Both the position numbers and the translations under genes were made by a program. The notes under the pieces are model-generated. The model did not search any database. It saw only the letters and a program-made list of their open reading frames with translations, and had not been told where the DNA came from. A stretch of 64,000 nt of DNA from Hansfordia pulvinata (taxonomy: Eukaryota > Ascomycota > Sordariomycetes > Xylariales): NCBI GenBank assembly GCA_006538405.1, contig BJKQ01000004.1, positions 1,426,001-1,490,000 on the forward strand, read 5' to 3'. Each line of letters starts with the position of its first letter. Within the stretch, counting starts at the first letter, position 1. Below, in pieces: positions 1-10,644 of the stretch.

Positions 1-451
1 GATACTGGTGGTTTCTTTATTGTTTTTCCCAGAAGAGAGCGTGGATCTGTACCGCACAGGCCACGCCTGGGTGGTCTGCATCCTCACCCATGTTCGCTGG
101 GGTCACGTGTCGGAGGAAGAAGGGGAAAGCAACGACGGGCATCACCACTGAAGGGCCACATGAGAAGACGAAATCTCGGAATCTATTCGGTCTACCGCGA
201 AACTAGCAAGCATCGGCTCTGGATGACCTTCGGGTTCACCTTGACGTGGACGAATCCGGGCCTTCCGCAGAGGTGTACACTGACTACTTAACTTTGGTAT
301 GTATCTGCTTACTCGTTACCTACAGACCTGGCAGCGTCCAGGTCCTGTGGCTAAATGTAGGCCTCGGCTCCCAGGGGCGTTGCCGAGGCCACCCTGAACC
401 AACCACTCTCACATCGACGAGTTTCCCCCAATACCAGACGGACGCCCGGCC
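1..451. other. No gene seen at the left edge
   Basis: I see no supportable coding region, RNA gene or repeat here. Short open frames overlap on both strands without a family resemblance. The segment would be the 3' flank of the small candidate gene on the minus strand that ends at 452. Confidence 0.5.
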
Positions 452-887
452 TCATTTTCCTTCGCCCTCCCACATTTCCCAGATCTGCGCGCGACTCGGG
501 GTGGGATCGATCTCGGCCCTCTTGCACATTTCGATGATTTCCGAAAACCACTCATGAGTGCCCGGCGTCGCCCAGGTGAGCTTTTCGGAGGCTTTCTTGA
601 GCCATTTGTAAGTCATCCAGTATCTTCTGCAGAGCTTTGGCTCTTCGATGGCCGATCCGGGCACGTGGGCTGGGGCGGTCTGGGGGACGGCGGGACGGGT
701 CAGCTGGTTCATCCTCCTATTGGCATGCATGCAAGAGACGCAAGCAGCAAGTGTCATCCAAGGAGGTGTTGGGGAGAGGTTGCGGTCAAACCTTTGTTGT
801 TACTCCCGAGTTGGTGCCGGCCGGGAGCGCCCAAGCCAGGCCGGCGACGAGAGGGACGACGCCCACGATGATGGTGCTGAGCTTCAT
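452..887 (-). CDS. Candidate small secreted protein, two exons
   Basis: Proposed exons on the minus strand are 804..887 and 452..679, giving about 103 residues. The start is an ATG whose product opens with a textbook signal peptide: MKLS, then a hydrophobic stretch to about residue 20 ending in WALPAG. The intron begins GTAACA at 803. It ends in a CCCCCAG acceptor preceded by a CTGAC branch-point-like sequence, and the frame is kept across the junction. The predicted mature part is short, charged and Trp-rich, with two cysteines (near EEPKLC and EMCKR). I recognise no family. A role as a secreted protein or effector is inference from size and signal peptide only. An alternative 3' splice site (AACCAG) would add a few residues. 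It may not be a gene at all. Confidence 0.4.
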
Positions 888-3621
888 AGTCGCGTCAACC
901 CCCGGACAACTTTTGAGGTAAGAGGTTAACCGTTGGCGTGTTGAGACGGAGCGAAGTGGGTATGTACTTGTGCTGCGGGTTGCTGTTACCGTTGCGTTGT
1001 CGTTGTCGCTGAGTTGTGTTGGAAGGACAGAGGAGCATACATGTTCTTCCAGGCCCCTTTTCAACACCTACCTCTAACCTCCCTGTGTCTCTCTCTTCAT
1101 CTCCCCTTCTCTCTGGCTCTCGCAGGGCGCAGGCAAGAAGAAGATTTGCCTCCAGACTTGCAGTGTATTTCAGGACAAGGCACGGACGAACACACAAGGC
1201 CCGCACTTCGGCATTCCCCTATGGCCTGCGCCCCGAGCTCGAACCATCGCACAACCTGAACCCGTCATACGTCAGAAGGTAGAAAACTCGTCGCCTTGCT
1301 CGGATTCATAAGCTACTCGCGCCCTGGTTGCCACGCAGAATTCGCCCCCCTTCCCGGGCCCATTTGGGCCTTAAGGCCCAGCCAGGCGCCACTTACAGGT
1401 ATACGGTTGCGAGCCTGAGGAGTTACTCGGTGACCCACCCAGCGCCTCATATGGAGCCCAGGCCCGTTGTTGTGTGAGTTTGCCCCGACCGTTGCCGATG
1501 TTCCGTCGCCGATGTTCCCCGTGGGCCACGCCCTTCCCTCACCACCTGTCTCGCACGGCCGTGCCCAGACAGCGTCGGTTTTTTTTTTAACGGGTCCCGA
1601 AACTCGACTTTCAGAGGGAGCGTGTACCGACGGGGAAGGGTCTACCAATCTAAAAAGCCAACTCATGTTTGCGGAGAGCTGGGTTTGCCATGGGGAATAG
1701 GGCCCCCTTTCTCAGCGGGGGCGTTTCCGGCAAGTTGGCCGAAGAGGGGGGCGGAGTGGGTTGCGACGAGAGCTCAGAGAGGCGCGTCTCTGGTGCGAGA
1801 GCGGGACGCCACGGCTCACTCGCTCGATAGGGTTAAGGAGCGGCGGCTTTTCCTCTTCTCTTCTCTTCTCTTCTTTCTTCTCTTCTTTTCTTGCTTTCCA
1901 GGGTCCGCGGAGAGTCGGCGGCGCGCGGGGCTTGATGTAGTAGGTGAGTATAGGTAGTCTGCTACCGTCTACGCCAGCCAGGGAGGCCGACCTGGGCTAA
2001 TGCTGATGAGAGACATTCTTCTTCTTCTGCTTCTTGAACGCAGTTCTCAATCTTTACGAGGTGTTACCAGGTAGCTTAGACCACTGCGCAGCATACTATT
2101 AGGTTGAAGAAAGTGGAATCTCCGACTTGTTTCTGTTCTACTACGTAAATGGATGTACGGCTATGTACGCGAATAAGATGTCCGATTGTCAGACTGTGGC
2201 CGCTGTTATAAACTGATAGGCTCCGGCTTAGTAGATGTACGAGACTGAGAAGTACGTACCGTACTTAGGTAGGTACGGTAGGTACTGATCCTCAAAACTC
2301 AGCTGATAGTACCACCGTGGTTCCTAGATTCACCAGCCTAGTACTGATTTGAGACCATCACCATATGTACCTACTCTACGCTCGATAGCAGTGGCTTATG
2401 ATTAGGGTTGCATGACACTGGTGCCGGTGGCAGCTTCCCAAACCCGGAGCTGAAGGCGGGAGGAGCTGCGCCTTGGACGAGACGAGAGTGGGCGGTGTGA
2501 GAGAGACTGCGCCTCGCGAGTTGGATCTGCCTTCAGCCCTACAATGACGACAACAACAACAACAACGACGACGACGAACGGACACCACCACAACACCCCC
2601 CTTTCTTCACGAGTAAGAAATGCCCAGGGAGCTGTCATGATGAGGCTGCGGCCACCTCGTGTCAGCAACGGCACGGACACGCCCAGCATCCAATGCAGCG
2701 CTCCAGCCACGACCGGCCAAGCGACGTGCGGCTGAAGGAGAACAAGAACAGCCTTATTCCGCATTGCACTCGCTCGTCCACATCTACAGATTACGTGTTC
2801 GCCGGTCGAGTACGAGTACGTGTATGTGCTGGCCGCTCGATATGGTTCTGGACCGCGATAGCGCCAGTCCGGCGGCCGGTCCGCGGCTCTTCCGCCTACT
2901 CGTACGAGTACACCTTCTCCACCCACCTGCGAGTCCTGGCGCCAACTGGACGAACAAGGCAGTCCTACCCCTTGTCGATGGATGCTGACGAGCAAGTGAC
3001 AAGCTTTCCATGGTGTCCAAACCTTGGGGCCACGGACGAGGGCGGCTGGGACCCCAGACGGCGGCTGAGCATCGTCAGCCCTAGCATAGCTCCGGATAGC
3101 TTTTTCTTTCTCTTTCTCTTCCTGGCTGCTAGGACAGGGTTCAGTCCCTCTGCTGGGCTGGACCAGTCCGGAATATGGAAACTAATCAAAAAACCACAGC
3201 GACCAGGACCCAGCCGCACCAGCAGGCAGCAGGAAAGCCCCCGGGTCTAAGGGATCACGGCCGTAACAAAAGGACAGACACCGTGAAGAGAGCATAGCCT
3301 CAACGGCGATTGCAGCGAAAAACCATCCCCACCTCCTAGGGCTGACCGCTCTCTGGTTTGAAGCTTGAACATATAAATACAAGATGGTGAGTAGCTCCCT
3401 GCCTCTCGGCGCCACCACACGACAAAACCACCCCAGTCTGGTTCCCCCGTGTCCCCTTCGCTCTGTTCGTCTTATAAATAATAATAATCAGCCCCTCTCC
3501 CCGACGAGCCACACCCCAAAGAGGAGAAGAAAACATTAGAGGCGGCGACGACGACGACAACGACGACACACTGAGAACATAACCCATCCCACCCACCAAA
3601 AAAAAAAAACCCACTTCAGCA
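888..3621. other. Intergenic, upstream of the four-TM protein gene
   Basis: No supportable gene lies in these 2.7 kb. There is a TC-rich tract near 1855-1895. GTAGGTACGGTAGGTA-type repeats occur near 2260-2290. Copies of the window-wide octamer sit at 2811 and inside a perfect 14-bp palindrome at 2897-2910. The short open frames are low-complexity or antisense shadows of each other. Confidence 0.5.
2897..2910. repeat. 14-bp perfect palindrome TACTCGTACGAGTA
   Basis: Two octamers TACTCGTA and TACGAGTA overlap to give a perfect inverted repeat. The same 14-mer recurs at 12975-12988. It belongs to the dispersed intergenic motif family described in the findings. Confidence 0.8.
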
Positions 3622-4377
3622 ATGCCGGCGCCGTCGTACGCCGCCCGGCTCCTCTCGACGCCGGTCCTGCTCCGGATCGCCCTGGCCCTGGTGCTGGTCG
3701 AGTCGGCCATCGAGCTGGCCCTCGTCAGCAGCACCGTGGCCTGGCTCGAGTCGCCGGCCATCAGCGGCGGCGGCTTCGCCTTCACACACGCAGGCGCACG
3801 CGCCGCCCTGCCCGCCACACCGGAGCGCTTCCTCGTCGATCAGGGCCACACCAGTAACGGCGCCGCCGGCACGGGGCTCGTGATCGTCGGCCTCGGCGGC
3901 GTGCTCGCCCTGCTCCTCCGGCCCTCGTCGCCTTCCTCCTCCTCCTCCTCTTCGCACCGGTGGAGGACTCGCTTCTACTACCTTTGGGCCGCCATCAACA
4001 TCCCCGCCTTCCTGCTGACCCTGGCCGCCTTCATCTACGTCTTCTCCCTCCGCAGCATGTACGGCGGCGGGCAGCAGGTCATCGACCCGGCGATCGCGGC
4101 AGAGGGGAGCGCCTACCCTCTCGGGACGTGGACGCCTCAGGCCTGGTTCGACGCAGTCCAGGGGCTCGACCTGGTTGACGTGGGCGGCGGCCCAGGCTCG
4201 CGCGGCGACGTCGCCAGCCACGCCCGCATCGCCCAGGGCTGGCAGTGGAACCTGCTGCCCATGTGGATCACGCAGCTTGGCCTGGTCGTCCTCGTGCTCA
4301 GGGACCTGCAGCAGTGGCGCGGCAGCGGCGCCGGCGGCGCCGGCGAGATGAAGTCGAAGCCGGGATACGAGGTCTGA
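3622..4377 (+). CDS. Four-transmembrane hypothetical protein
   Basis: One uninterrupted exon encodes 251 residues. Hydrophobic segments lie at about residues 14-38, 83-99, 119-139 and 213-226, which suggests four membrane passes. A Ser-rich linker follows the second segment, and the C-terminus is short, Gly-rich and charged. The loop between TM1 and TM2 and the loop between TM3 and TM4 are probably on the same side of the membrane. The start is the first ATG after an A-rich leader and immediately precedes the first hydrophobic segment. I recognise no catalytic motif. The layout resembles uncharacterised integral membrane proteins common in filamentous ascomycetes. The gene is convergent with the rhodopsin-domain gene. 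The function is unknown. Confidence 0.75.
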   Translation: MPAPSYAARLLSTPVLLRIALALVLVESAIELALVSSTVAWLESPAISGGGFAFTHAGARAALPATPERFLVDQGHTSNGAAGTGLVIVGLGGVLALLLRPSSPSSSSSSSHRWRTRFYYLWAAINIPAFLLTLAAFIYVFSLRSMYGGGQQVIDPAIAAEGSAYPLGTWTPQAWFDAVQGLDLVDVGGGPGSRGDVASHARIAQGWQWNLLPMWITQLGLVVLVLRDLQQWRGSGAGGAGEMKSKPGYEV

Positions 4378-5238
4378 AGTTCTCTTTTAGTTCTTTGGTA
4401 TTCGATGCAAGGGAAAGCCCCCAAGAGAAACTAAAAAAATGATCGAAAAAGTGAGGAGTCGTGGCTGGGCACCGGTGGGAGGGGGAGGGAGAAGAGTCAC
4501 TAGTATTCATGGTGCATGTCCTTTTTTTCCGCCAGGGGGAACGGAGACATCAGAACTCGACTATACCGGTTGGTTGGCTGGGGAGAAGGGGACAACGGCA
4601 GGCCCTTGAACGTCGTGTGTTGGGAGAGCGAAACGACGGGCCGCCGGTTCCTCCAGTCCCAGCGGGCAGCGAGCTCTGGTGGTGTGCGATACACGAGTAC
4701 TCGACGAAACATAAGATATAATTCAATAATTCCACATCACAATTCCCCCCACAGTACGTAGACTGCAAGCCTTGCTGTACGCAAACACATCCTGTCGAGT
4801 ATCCCACGCCGCCCGAACACAGCACTCTACTTTGCGAGGCTGTCTGATCCTCGGCAAACATGAGAAAGGTGGCCAGCCCCCCGAGGCTCTTCACCGAGGC
4901 AAACGACGCCAGTCTCAGCGGCTTTCCTCAGTCATCTCACATCACAGTTACATCGCGACCGATGAAAGTCTTGATCTACCAGAATACGCGAGAGCGCACC
5001 GAAACCCACGATGCCTCCCCGCATTCTGCTGGGGCATGCCTGCCTGGGGTAGCCGATCCGCGAACGCAGGATGGCGCCGGGAGTACAGATCGTCTCTGTC
5101 GCCGCACCATCGAACTGCCCGCAGATATTTCTTCACAAACCCCCCCTCGAGTCGGTAGGAGTGGGCGGGGGAAAGCCCCAAACCCCCTCTAAAAGCGCCT
5201 GATGGGAACTTGTTGGGAAGGATCGATCGATGACGAGC

Positions 5239-5270
<32 letters not shown>

Positions 5271-5925
5271 GTTCGGCTCTCCCATCCCTCCCACCCCAAT
5301 GTCATGGCATATCTTGTAGCCGCGGAGTCGTGATCGTAGATTCACACGTACACTTCCTTGCTTGCTTACTTGTGGCTACCCCGCGCGTGTCCTCGGGATG
5401 CGGACGGGGGGGCAGACGGGACGGCGGCTCGGTGCGTGTGTGTAGCAGGCAGGACTCAAATCACCCTGGTGACACGCGACACCAGTGTGGACGATGGGCC
5501 ACGCAGTAGTATATGGGGCTCTTGGAAATTCAGAGAATTAACCCCTTCACGACTCCCAGGCCAGTATCAGAGTATGGCAGAACCCAGAGCTGGAAGAAGA
5601 GCGACGGGTTCAACCTTCAGGTCAGATCATGCGAGTTATCTCATAATCACGCACACAAGAAGAACTCAAGAGAAAAAATGAGGGTGTTGGTATCGAAATG
5701 TTCATGGAAAGGGTATCTCTGCGTAACCTGGGCGTTATATACAACCATATGTGATATAGTAAAAAAAAGAGAAAACAGGTAGAGAAAAAGATTACCCTCA
5801 TTACCCAGAAGAGATATACCATATATACGCCTGATGTATATATATTCAGATGTATATCCTCTGCACTCCCAAGAAAAGGTCAAACGCCCCCCTCTGCCCC
5901 CGGACGCCCCCATCCTATCTTTTCC
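4378..5925. other. Convergent 3' intergenic region with a 29-base poly-C tract
   Basis: This segment lies between two gene 3' ends and probably holds both 3' untranslated regions. I see no coding region. A run of 29 cytosines occupies 5240-5268. The stretch 5650-5870 is AT-rich and is likely the 3' UTR or terminator side of the minus-strand gene. Confidence 0.5.
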
Positions 5926-7689
5926 TCATTTGTCGTCAAAGAAGGACTTTTGCTCCAGAGAAGCGCCGAACCTCGTGTGGTGGCCCGCCGGCCCGCCCCC
6001 GGCGGCCTGGTGGTAGTTGGGCGGCGGCTGGCCGGCGTGGACGTCGGCGATGGGGGCGTACTGCTGGGGGTGCGGCTCGTGGTGGCCCGCGACGCCGAGC
6101 GGGGTGACGTTGTTGACCATCTGCTTGTCGGCGTCGTGGACCGACGTGTGGCTGCTGTAGTGGCGCATCATCTGGCGGGAGCCGGGCTTGGACAGGCTGG
6201 CCTCGCTGCCCAGGCGGCTGTGGTGACCCGGGGTGACCGAGCCGCCGCCGCCGCCGGGGCCGCCAAAGTCGAGCTCGTCGGGGCGGCGGAGCTCGTAGCC
6301 GTCCTCGCCCGACAGCCGGCGGTGCGTGTGCGTGACGTGGACCTCCTGCGTGACGAAGATCTTGCCGAAGCTCTCCGTCAGGACGGGCCAGAAGACGGGC
6401 ACCGACGCGCAGATGCTGGCCAGGTCCACCTCGATGGCCGCCAGCACGATGCTCTTGGGGCCGTACCACGTCGGGTCCAGGACGGGCCAGGTCGCGGCCT
6501 GGTTCTCGACGATGGTCTGCAGGCGCCAGATGCTGAGGAAGTTGACACTGTAAAAGGAGAAAGGCCTCCAACGTCAGAAACAAGTTGCTCGGACGGGAGG
6601 GGAAGAAAAAAAAAAAAAAAGGACGGGGGTTCAAAACTCACGCGGCTCCGAGCAGAAGAAGACCGCCAATGGCCAGCCTCTGCTTCATGGGGGTGTTGCC
6701 CTGGAAGTACAGCGGGGTGGGGATGGCGAGGATGCTCAGGTCGAGGAAGACGTTGGTCGACGTGTGCGCCAGGTACGTCCCCGCCAGCTCGGCGGGCACG
6801 ATCGACCCGTAGCCGTAGCACCTGGCCGTCGGCGACCGCGTCCAGTAGCCCGAGATGGGGAAGCACGGGAACATGGCGATGAAGGTGAAGGCGCAGCCCC
6901 ACAGGATCACAATGAAGATGAAGATCCAGCTGATCCGCCTCCCCAGGCTGCGCGCCTCGAACATGCGCACGTACTGCGTCAGCAGGCTGATCTTGATCAG
7001 CGCCGTCGAGATGGTGTACGAGAGTAGAGCCGCATAGTATCGCTGTTCGTCATTCATCAGGTTAGCCGCGTGCTTTCTCGCCGCCGCCGAGGCAGAGGAG
7101 GTCCAGGGAGGGAGGGAGGGGGGTTTGGACTCTCACCTTTTGAAACTCCGCCAAGCCCACGAGTCCTATTTGCACCAGATGCTTGCCAAACCCAACAGGG
7201 ACGCATAGGCAGATGGTGATTGTGCCGACGGTGGCGACGATCTGCGTGAGGGGAAAGCCCGGTTAGTTTGTCTTCTCTGGGTTGGTGGGTTCATCATCGT
7301 CGTCTTTCTTCTCCGTTCAACTCGGACAAGTCAAGTCGCAGAGGGGCAGAGGAGCGAGAGTACAAAACACCTACTCTGAAAAGAACGACAAACAAGTCAT
7401 CGTATCCAAGGGCGTCTAACCTCCACCTCGTGTATAATCTGAAGATGACACAGATGAACGAGGTCACCTGCCACGTGGGTTAGTCGGCGGCTCTCTCGTC
7501 TTCGGAGGTGAGCAAGAGAAAAGAAAAGAAAAGAAAGGTGCGGCAATCCCCCACCCCCCCTTCCTTTCTCTTTTCTGGAAGTCGTACCATGAATGCGATG
7601 CACATGCCGTATATCGTGCCCGGCTCGTTGAACTTGGGCATCGGTTCGCCCAAGTTGCTGTAGGCCGCAGCCCCCATCGAGGAAGGCAT
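5926..7689 (-). CDS. Rhodopsin-domain (Pth11-like) integral membrane protein
   Basis: Five exons on the minus strand: 7588..7689, 7375..7467, 7137..7241, 6642..7042 and 5926..6547, giving about 440 residues. All four introns are GT-AG and every junction keeps frame. The protein has the fungal seven-TM rhodopsin-like architecture. It has a short N-terminus, then TM1 leading to RLYTRWRLDALGYDD, whose GYDD matches the family G-W/Y-DD motif. Further landmarks are a GFGKH turn, ALIKISLL in a central helix, and a NVFLDLSILAIPTPL-type helix. A hydrophilic cytosolic tail of about 150 residues is rich in Gly, His and Gln. No CFEM domain is present, so it is not a classical CFEM Pth11 receptor. The start of exon 4 is uncertain: an AAAG acceptor at 7073 would add ten residues. 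I prefer the CAG acceptor at 7043 because a CTAAC branch point precedes it and the loop length then looks typical. The ligand is unknown. Confidence 0.85.
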
Positions 7690-8309
7690 TGCGGCGGCGT
7701 GGTGAAAGTGGATTGTTGAGGTCGACGGAGAGAAGATTCGCTGAGCAATGGCCCGGCTCGTTTGGTGGATTTGTTGTTGTTGCTGCTGGTGTTGCTGAAG
7801 AAATCGCCCGGGATCGTCTCGCGTCCAAGTCCAGCTCCGAAAGAAGAAATGAGAAACCCAGTCCCAATCTTTAAATCGTCCTCATAATCCTCGTCGGTCG
7901 TCGTGGTGTCCTAGCTCTTTTGCAGTAGTGTGATGGTGGGGTTTCCCGTCCTTCCTGATCCAAGGCTCTCTCGTCGGGAGCGACGATTTCGGCGTGGTGG
8001 GAATGTGCGGCAGTTTGGCCCAGACCCTTCTTCGGAGGCACGGTTGGGTTCAGCCACGGCCACGGCCCCCAGCGGGCGGAGGAGAGATCTTATAATAAGA
8101 CGAGATCCGGGTCGAGATGGGGCGTGGGTGGCTGCTGTCACAGGGCACACGGTCCCAGGGGACTACGGACGAGTACGGAGTACTGTGGGGGGTTGGATCG
8201 AGGAACTCCGCAAGACCCTCTCTTGGACCGTTTGAGTATAGAGGGCCACCAGAGGCAGGCACACAAGGCGTAAAAGACCGGAGCCACTCTGTAGCGTGCG
8301 TGCGTCGTC

Positions 8310-8366
8310 GTGTGTATGTGTGTTTGTTGTGTGTGTGTGTGTGTGTGTGTGTGTACGTGTGTGTCT
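8310..8366. repeat. GT-rich microsatellite
   Basis: Nearly pure GT repeats with a few interruptions. The tract lies between genes. Confidence 0.9.
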
Positions 8367-9272
8367 GTTGACTTGTTGGCTAATAACTTGGGAGGAAGAG
8401 ACATGAAATGAGCCCTTGCCGCAAACAGGGTCGGGGAGCTTTTGGAATTCACACGGCAGGTCTGCAGCAGCGGCGTCCGCCAGCGCCGCAATCCTGCGGG
8501 CCAACATTGACAAAGCAGAGGCCGGCCAAGCAGGGATGCTAGCAATCCTTCGTGCCATGCAGCTTGTCGACTAGGTTGGGCACATGGTAAGATTGTTTTG
8601 CGCTTTCCCGTCGTCTCGGGGTGGATCCCTCGCTAGGACGAAGCCTGCCACCACCCTTGTGCTGTATGTGTGTGCCTGGAGCATACTCCGTCGTACGAGT
8701 GATGAGTACCTTTTGGTGAGTGCGTGAGTGGCTTGGGCTGTTTCTTAGTGTGGGCATCAAGATGGAAAAGAGAGGCGACCTGATCTACAGCGCTCTAACC
8801 CGTCTTGGTCGTAGGGCTACCACCACGCCTCGAAGATGCCTGTGGACTGGGCCGCTTTTCTGTCTTGCATCGAGGAGGCTTGCTGTGGTGGTTCTTCTGG
8901 ACGAGAGAGAGAGAGAAAACCATCAGAAAAGAGACATACGTACCCGGTGAGAGGCGAGAGCAGAGGCGAAAGAGGAAAACGGCCACGCCGTCAGCTCGGC
9001 ATTTTCCAGTCTGCCGATGAAATACGATGAGAAAACAAAAAAAGGGCAGATTCTTTCTTTGCGTGGCCACTGGCGCATGGCTCTTTGTGTGCCTTGCCTC
9101 CTGCTCGTCAGGCTACAGAGGATGGGAGCCTCTTCCTCTTCTTTGGTACTTTCTTTCTTCGCCTTCCTCGACGTGCCACGCTCATCAGCTCGTCAGTGCA
9201 CGGAGGCTGCTGGCACTTCATTTCTCGGTCGTCTCAGGCCCGACAAAGGCGTCCCTTGGCACTGCGAATCCG

Positions 9273-9289
9273 TACGAGTAGTACTCGTA
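9273..9289. repeat. Inverted octamer pair
   Basis: TACGAGTA and TACTCGTA are separated by a single G, which forms a near-perfect inverted repeat. It belongs to the dispersed motif family. Confidence 0.75.
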
Positions 9290-10599
9290 CACCGTGCGTC
9301 GGCAACTTAAGAAAGACGTTAGTAGGTCGGGGGGGGGGGGGGGCCAGTGTCAGGGATTAGACTCCTCGGCAGCAACGCAGCAGCAGCAGCAGCGGCGGCG
9401 CAGAGATCCGGCCATCGTCACGCACAGTCCGCTGCTGTGCTGGTGTCTGCTCGCTCGTACGTACGAGGAGTAAGTAACAGACGTCACAGCATCCCCGTAC
9501 GAGTCCGTAACCCCATCCGCTTGTTGCCCCCGGTTGCCGTGGCCGCCGCCCCCATACTCGTAGCGTAGCGAGAAAACCAAGACGCACTAACTGCCGGATT
9601 TCTGGGGCCCGCCAGTTCAAAGGAAGTAGACCAGGGCCTTACCGGATCAAGCAAGCTGCTGGTGCTACTGCTGGGGATCCGTCAGCGGAGCAGGCAAGGC
9701 AAATGTTCGGGTGGTGGTGGGCTGGAAGCGGCAGACCTGCTGCATCAACGAAAAAGACGGAAACGCTGGATGGAGGTGGAGGCCGGCACGCCAGGACGGC
9801 GAAGGAGGCAATCGCCGGCGGGTGGGGGAGGACCTTGCCTGGGGGCCCGCTCTTCTCCAGGGCGCCGTCGTGCTGATCACTGGCGAGACGGGGACAGGTG
9901 GTGAGGGGGGGCTGGTTGGCTGGCTTTGTCGTGCTTGTGTGTGTGTGTTCGTCCGAGAGGCTTTCTTTCGATTCTGCCTATTATTAGAACACCCGTCCCC
10001 GCAAGCAAGCAACAAGTTCTCGTAGAGCTGGGCCCACGACAGGAACCCCCCCTGCCACCGAGACTCGCTTTCAGAACGAACCGGATCCATTCTGTCAGGT
10101 CTTGGCCGGGGGGGGGGGGGGGACCTGGATGGGCGAGCGAGCATCCATGGGCCGTCTGTCAAAATGCAAGGACTCATCAGTAGAGTGCTGACCCTCCATC
10201 TCGTCGCGCCTGGCTGCTTCTTGGTCTCGCGATCAGTACCTCCGTATTCTGTCCTGGCCCGGCACCGCTGTCGGGCAATTTGCAGGATGCTTGCAGCGTT
10301 GACGCTTTCGGACTGACACGACCCTTATTCTCACTATCGGCTTGGCCATCCGGTGATGCCTGTCCACCTCACCTGCTCCTCCAACTATTTGGGAGTTGTT
10401 GTTGTTGTTGATGGGTTCCTACCTCATATCACATACTCGCACCCCGGTAGGTTCGGTTTTCCGGGTGTACTCGTACTTGGCGATGAGGACTCTTGAACAG
10501 AAGTAACGCAATCCACCCACCAGCGGGTGGCTTGTAGAGTTAACCACCATATCTGGAGAAGAATGTCAGTCAGTGAATGGAATCCTCATCAGCCATCAT

Positions 10600-10601
10600 G
10601 C

Positions 10602-10640
<39 letters not shown>
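10600..10640. repeat. CA microsatellite
   Basis: About twenty CA dinucleotides with one early interruption. The tract lies between genes. Confidence 0.9.

Positions 10641-10644
<4 letters not shown>

Noticed and set aside
1230..1260. Possible tRNA B box (GGTTCGAGC on the minus strand)
   Set aside because: No matching A box or cloverleaf could be drawn around it; other GGTTCGA matches in the window failed likewise.
5950..6882. 310-residue open frame on the plus strand
   Set aside because: Antisense shadow of exons 4-5 of the rhodopsin-domain gene, and it crosses a real intron.
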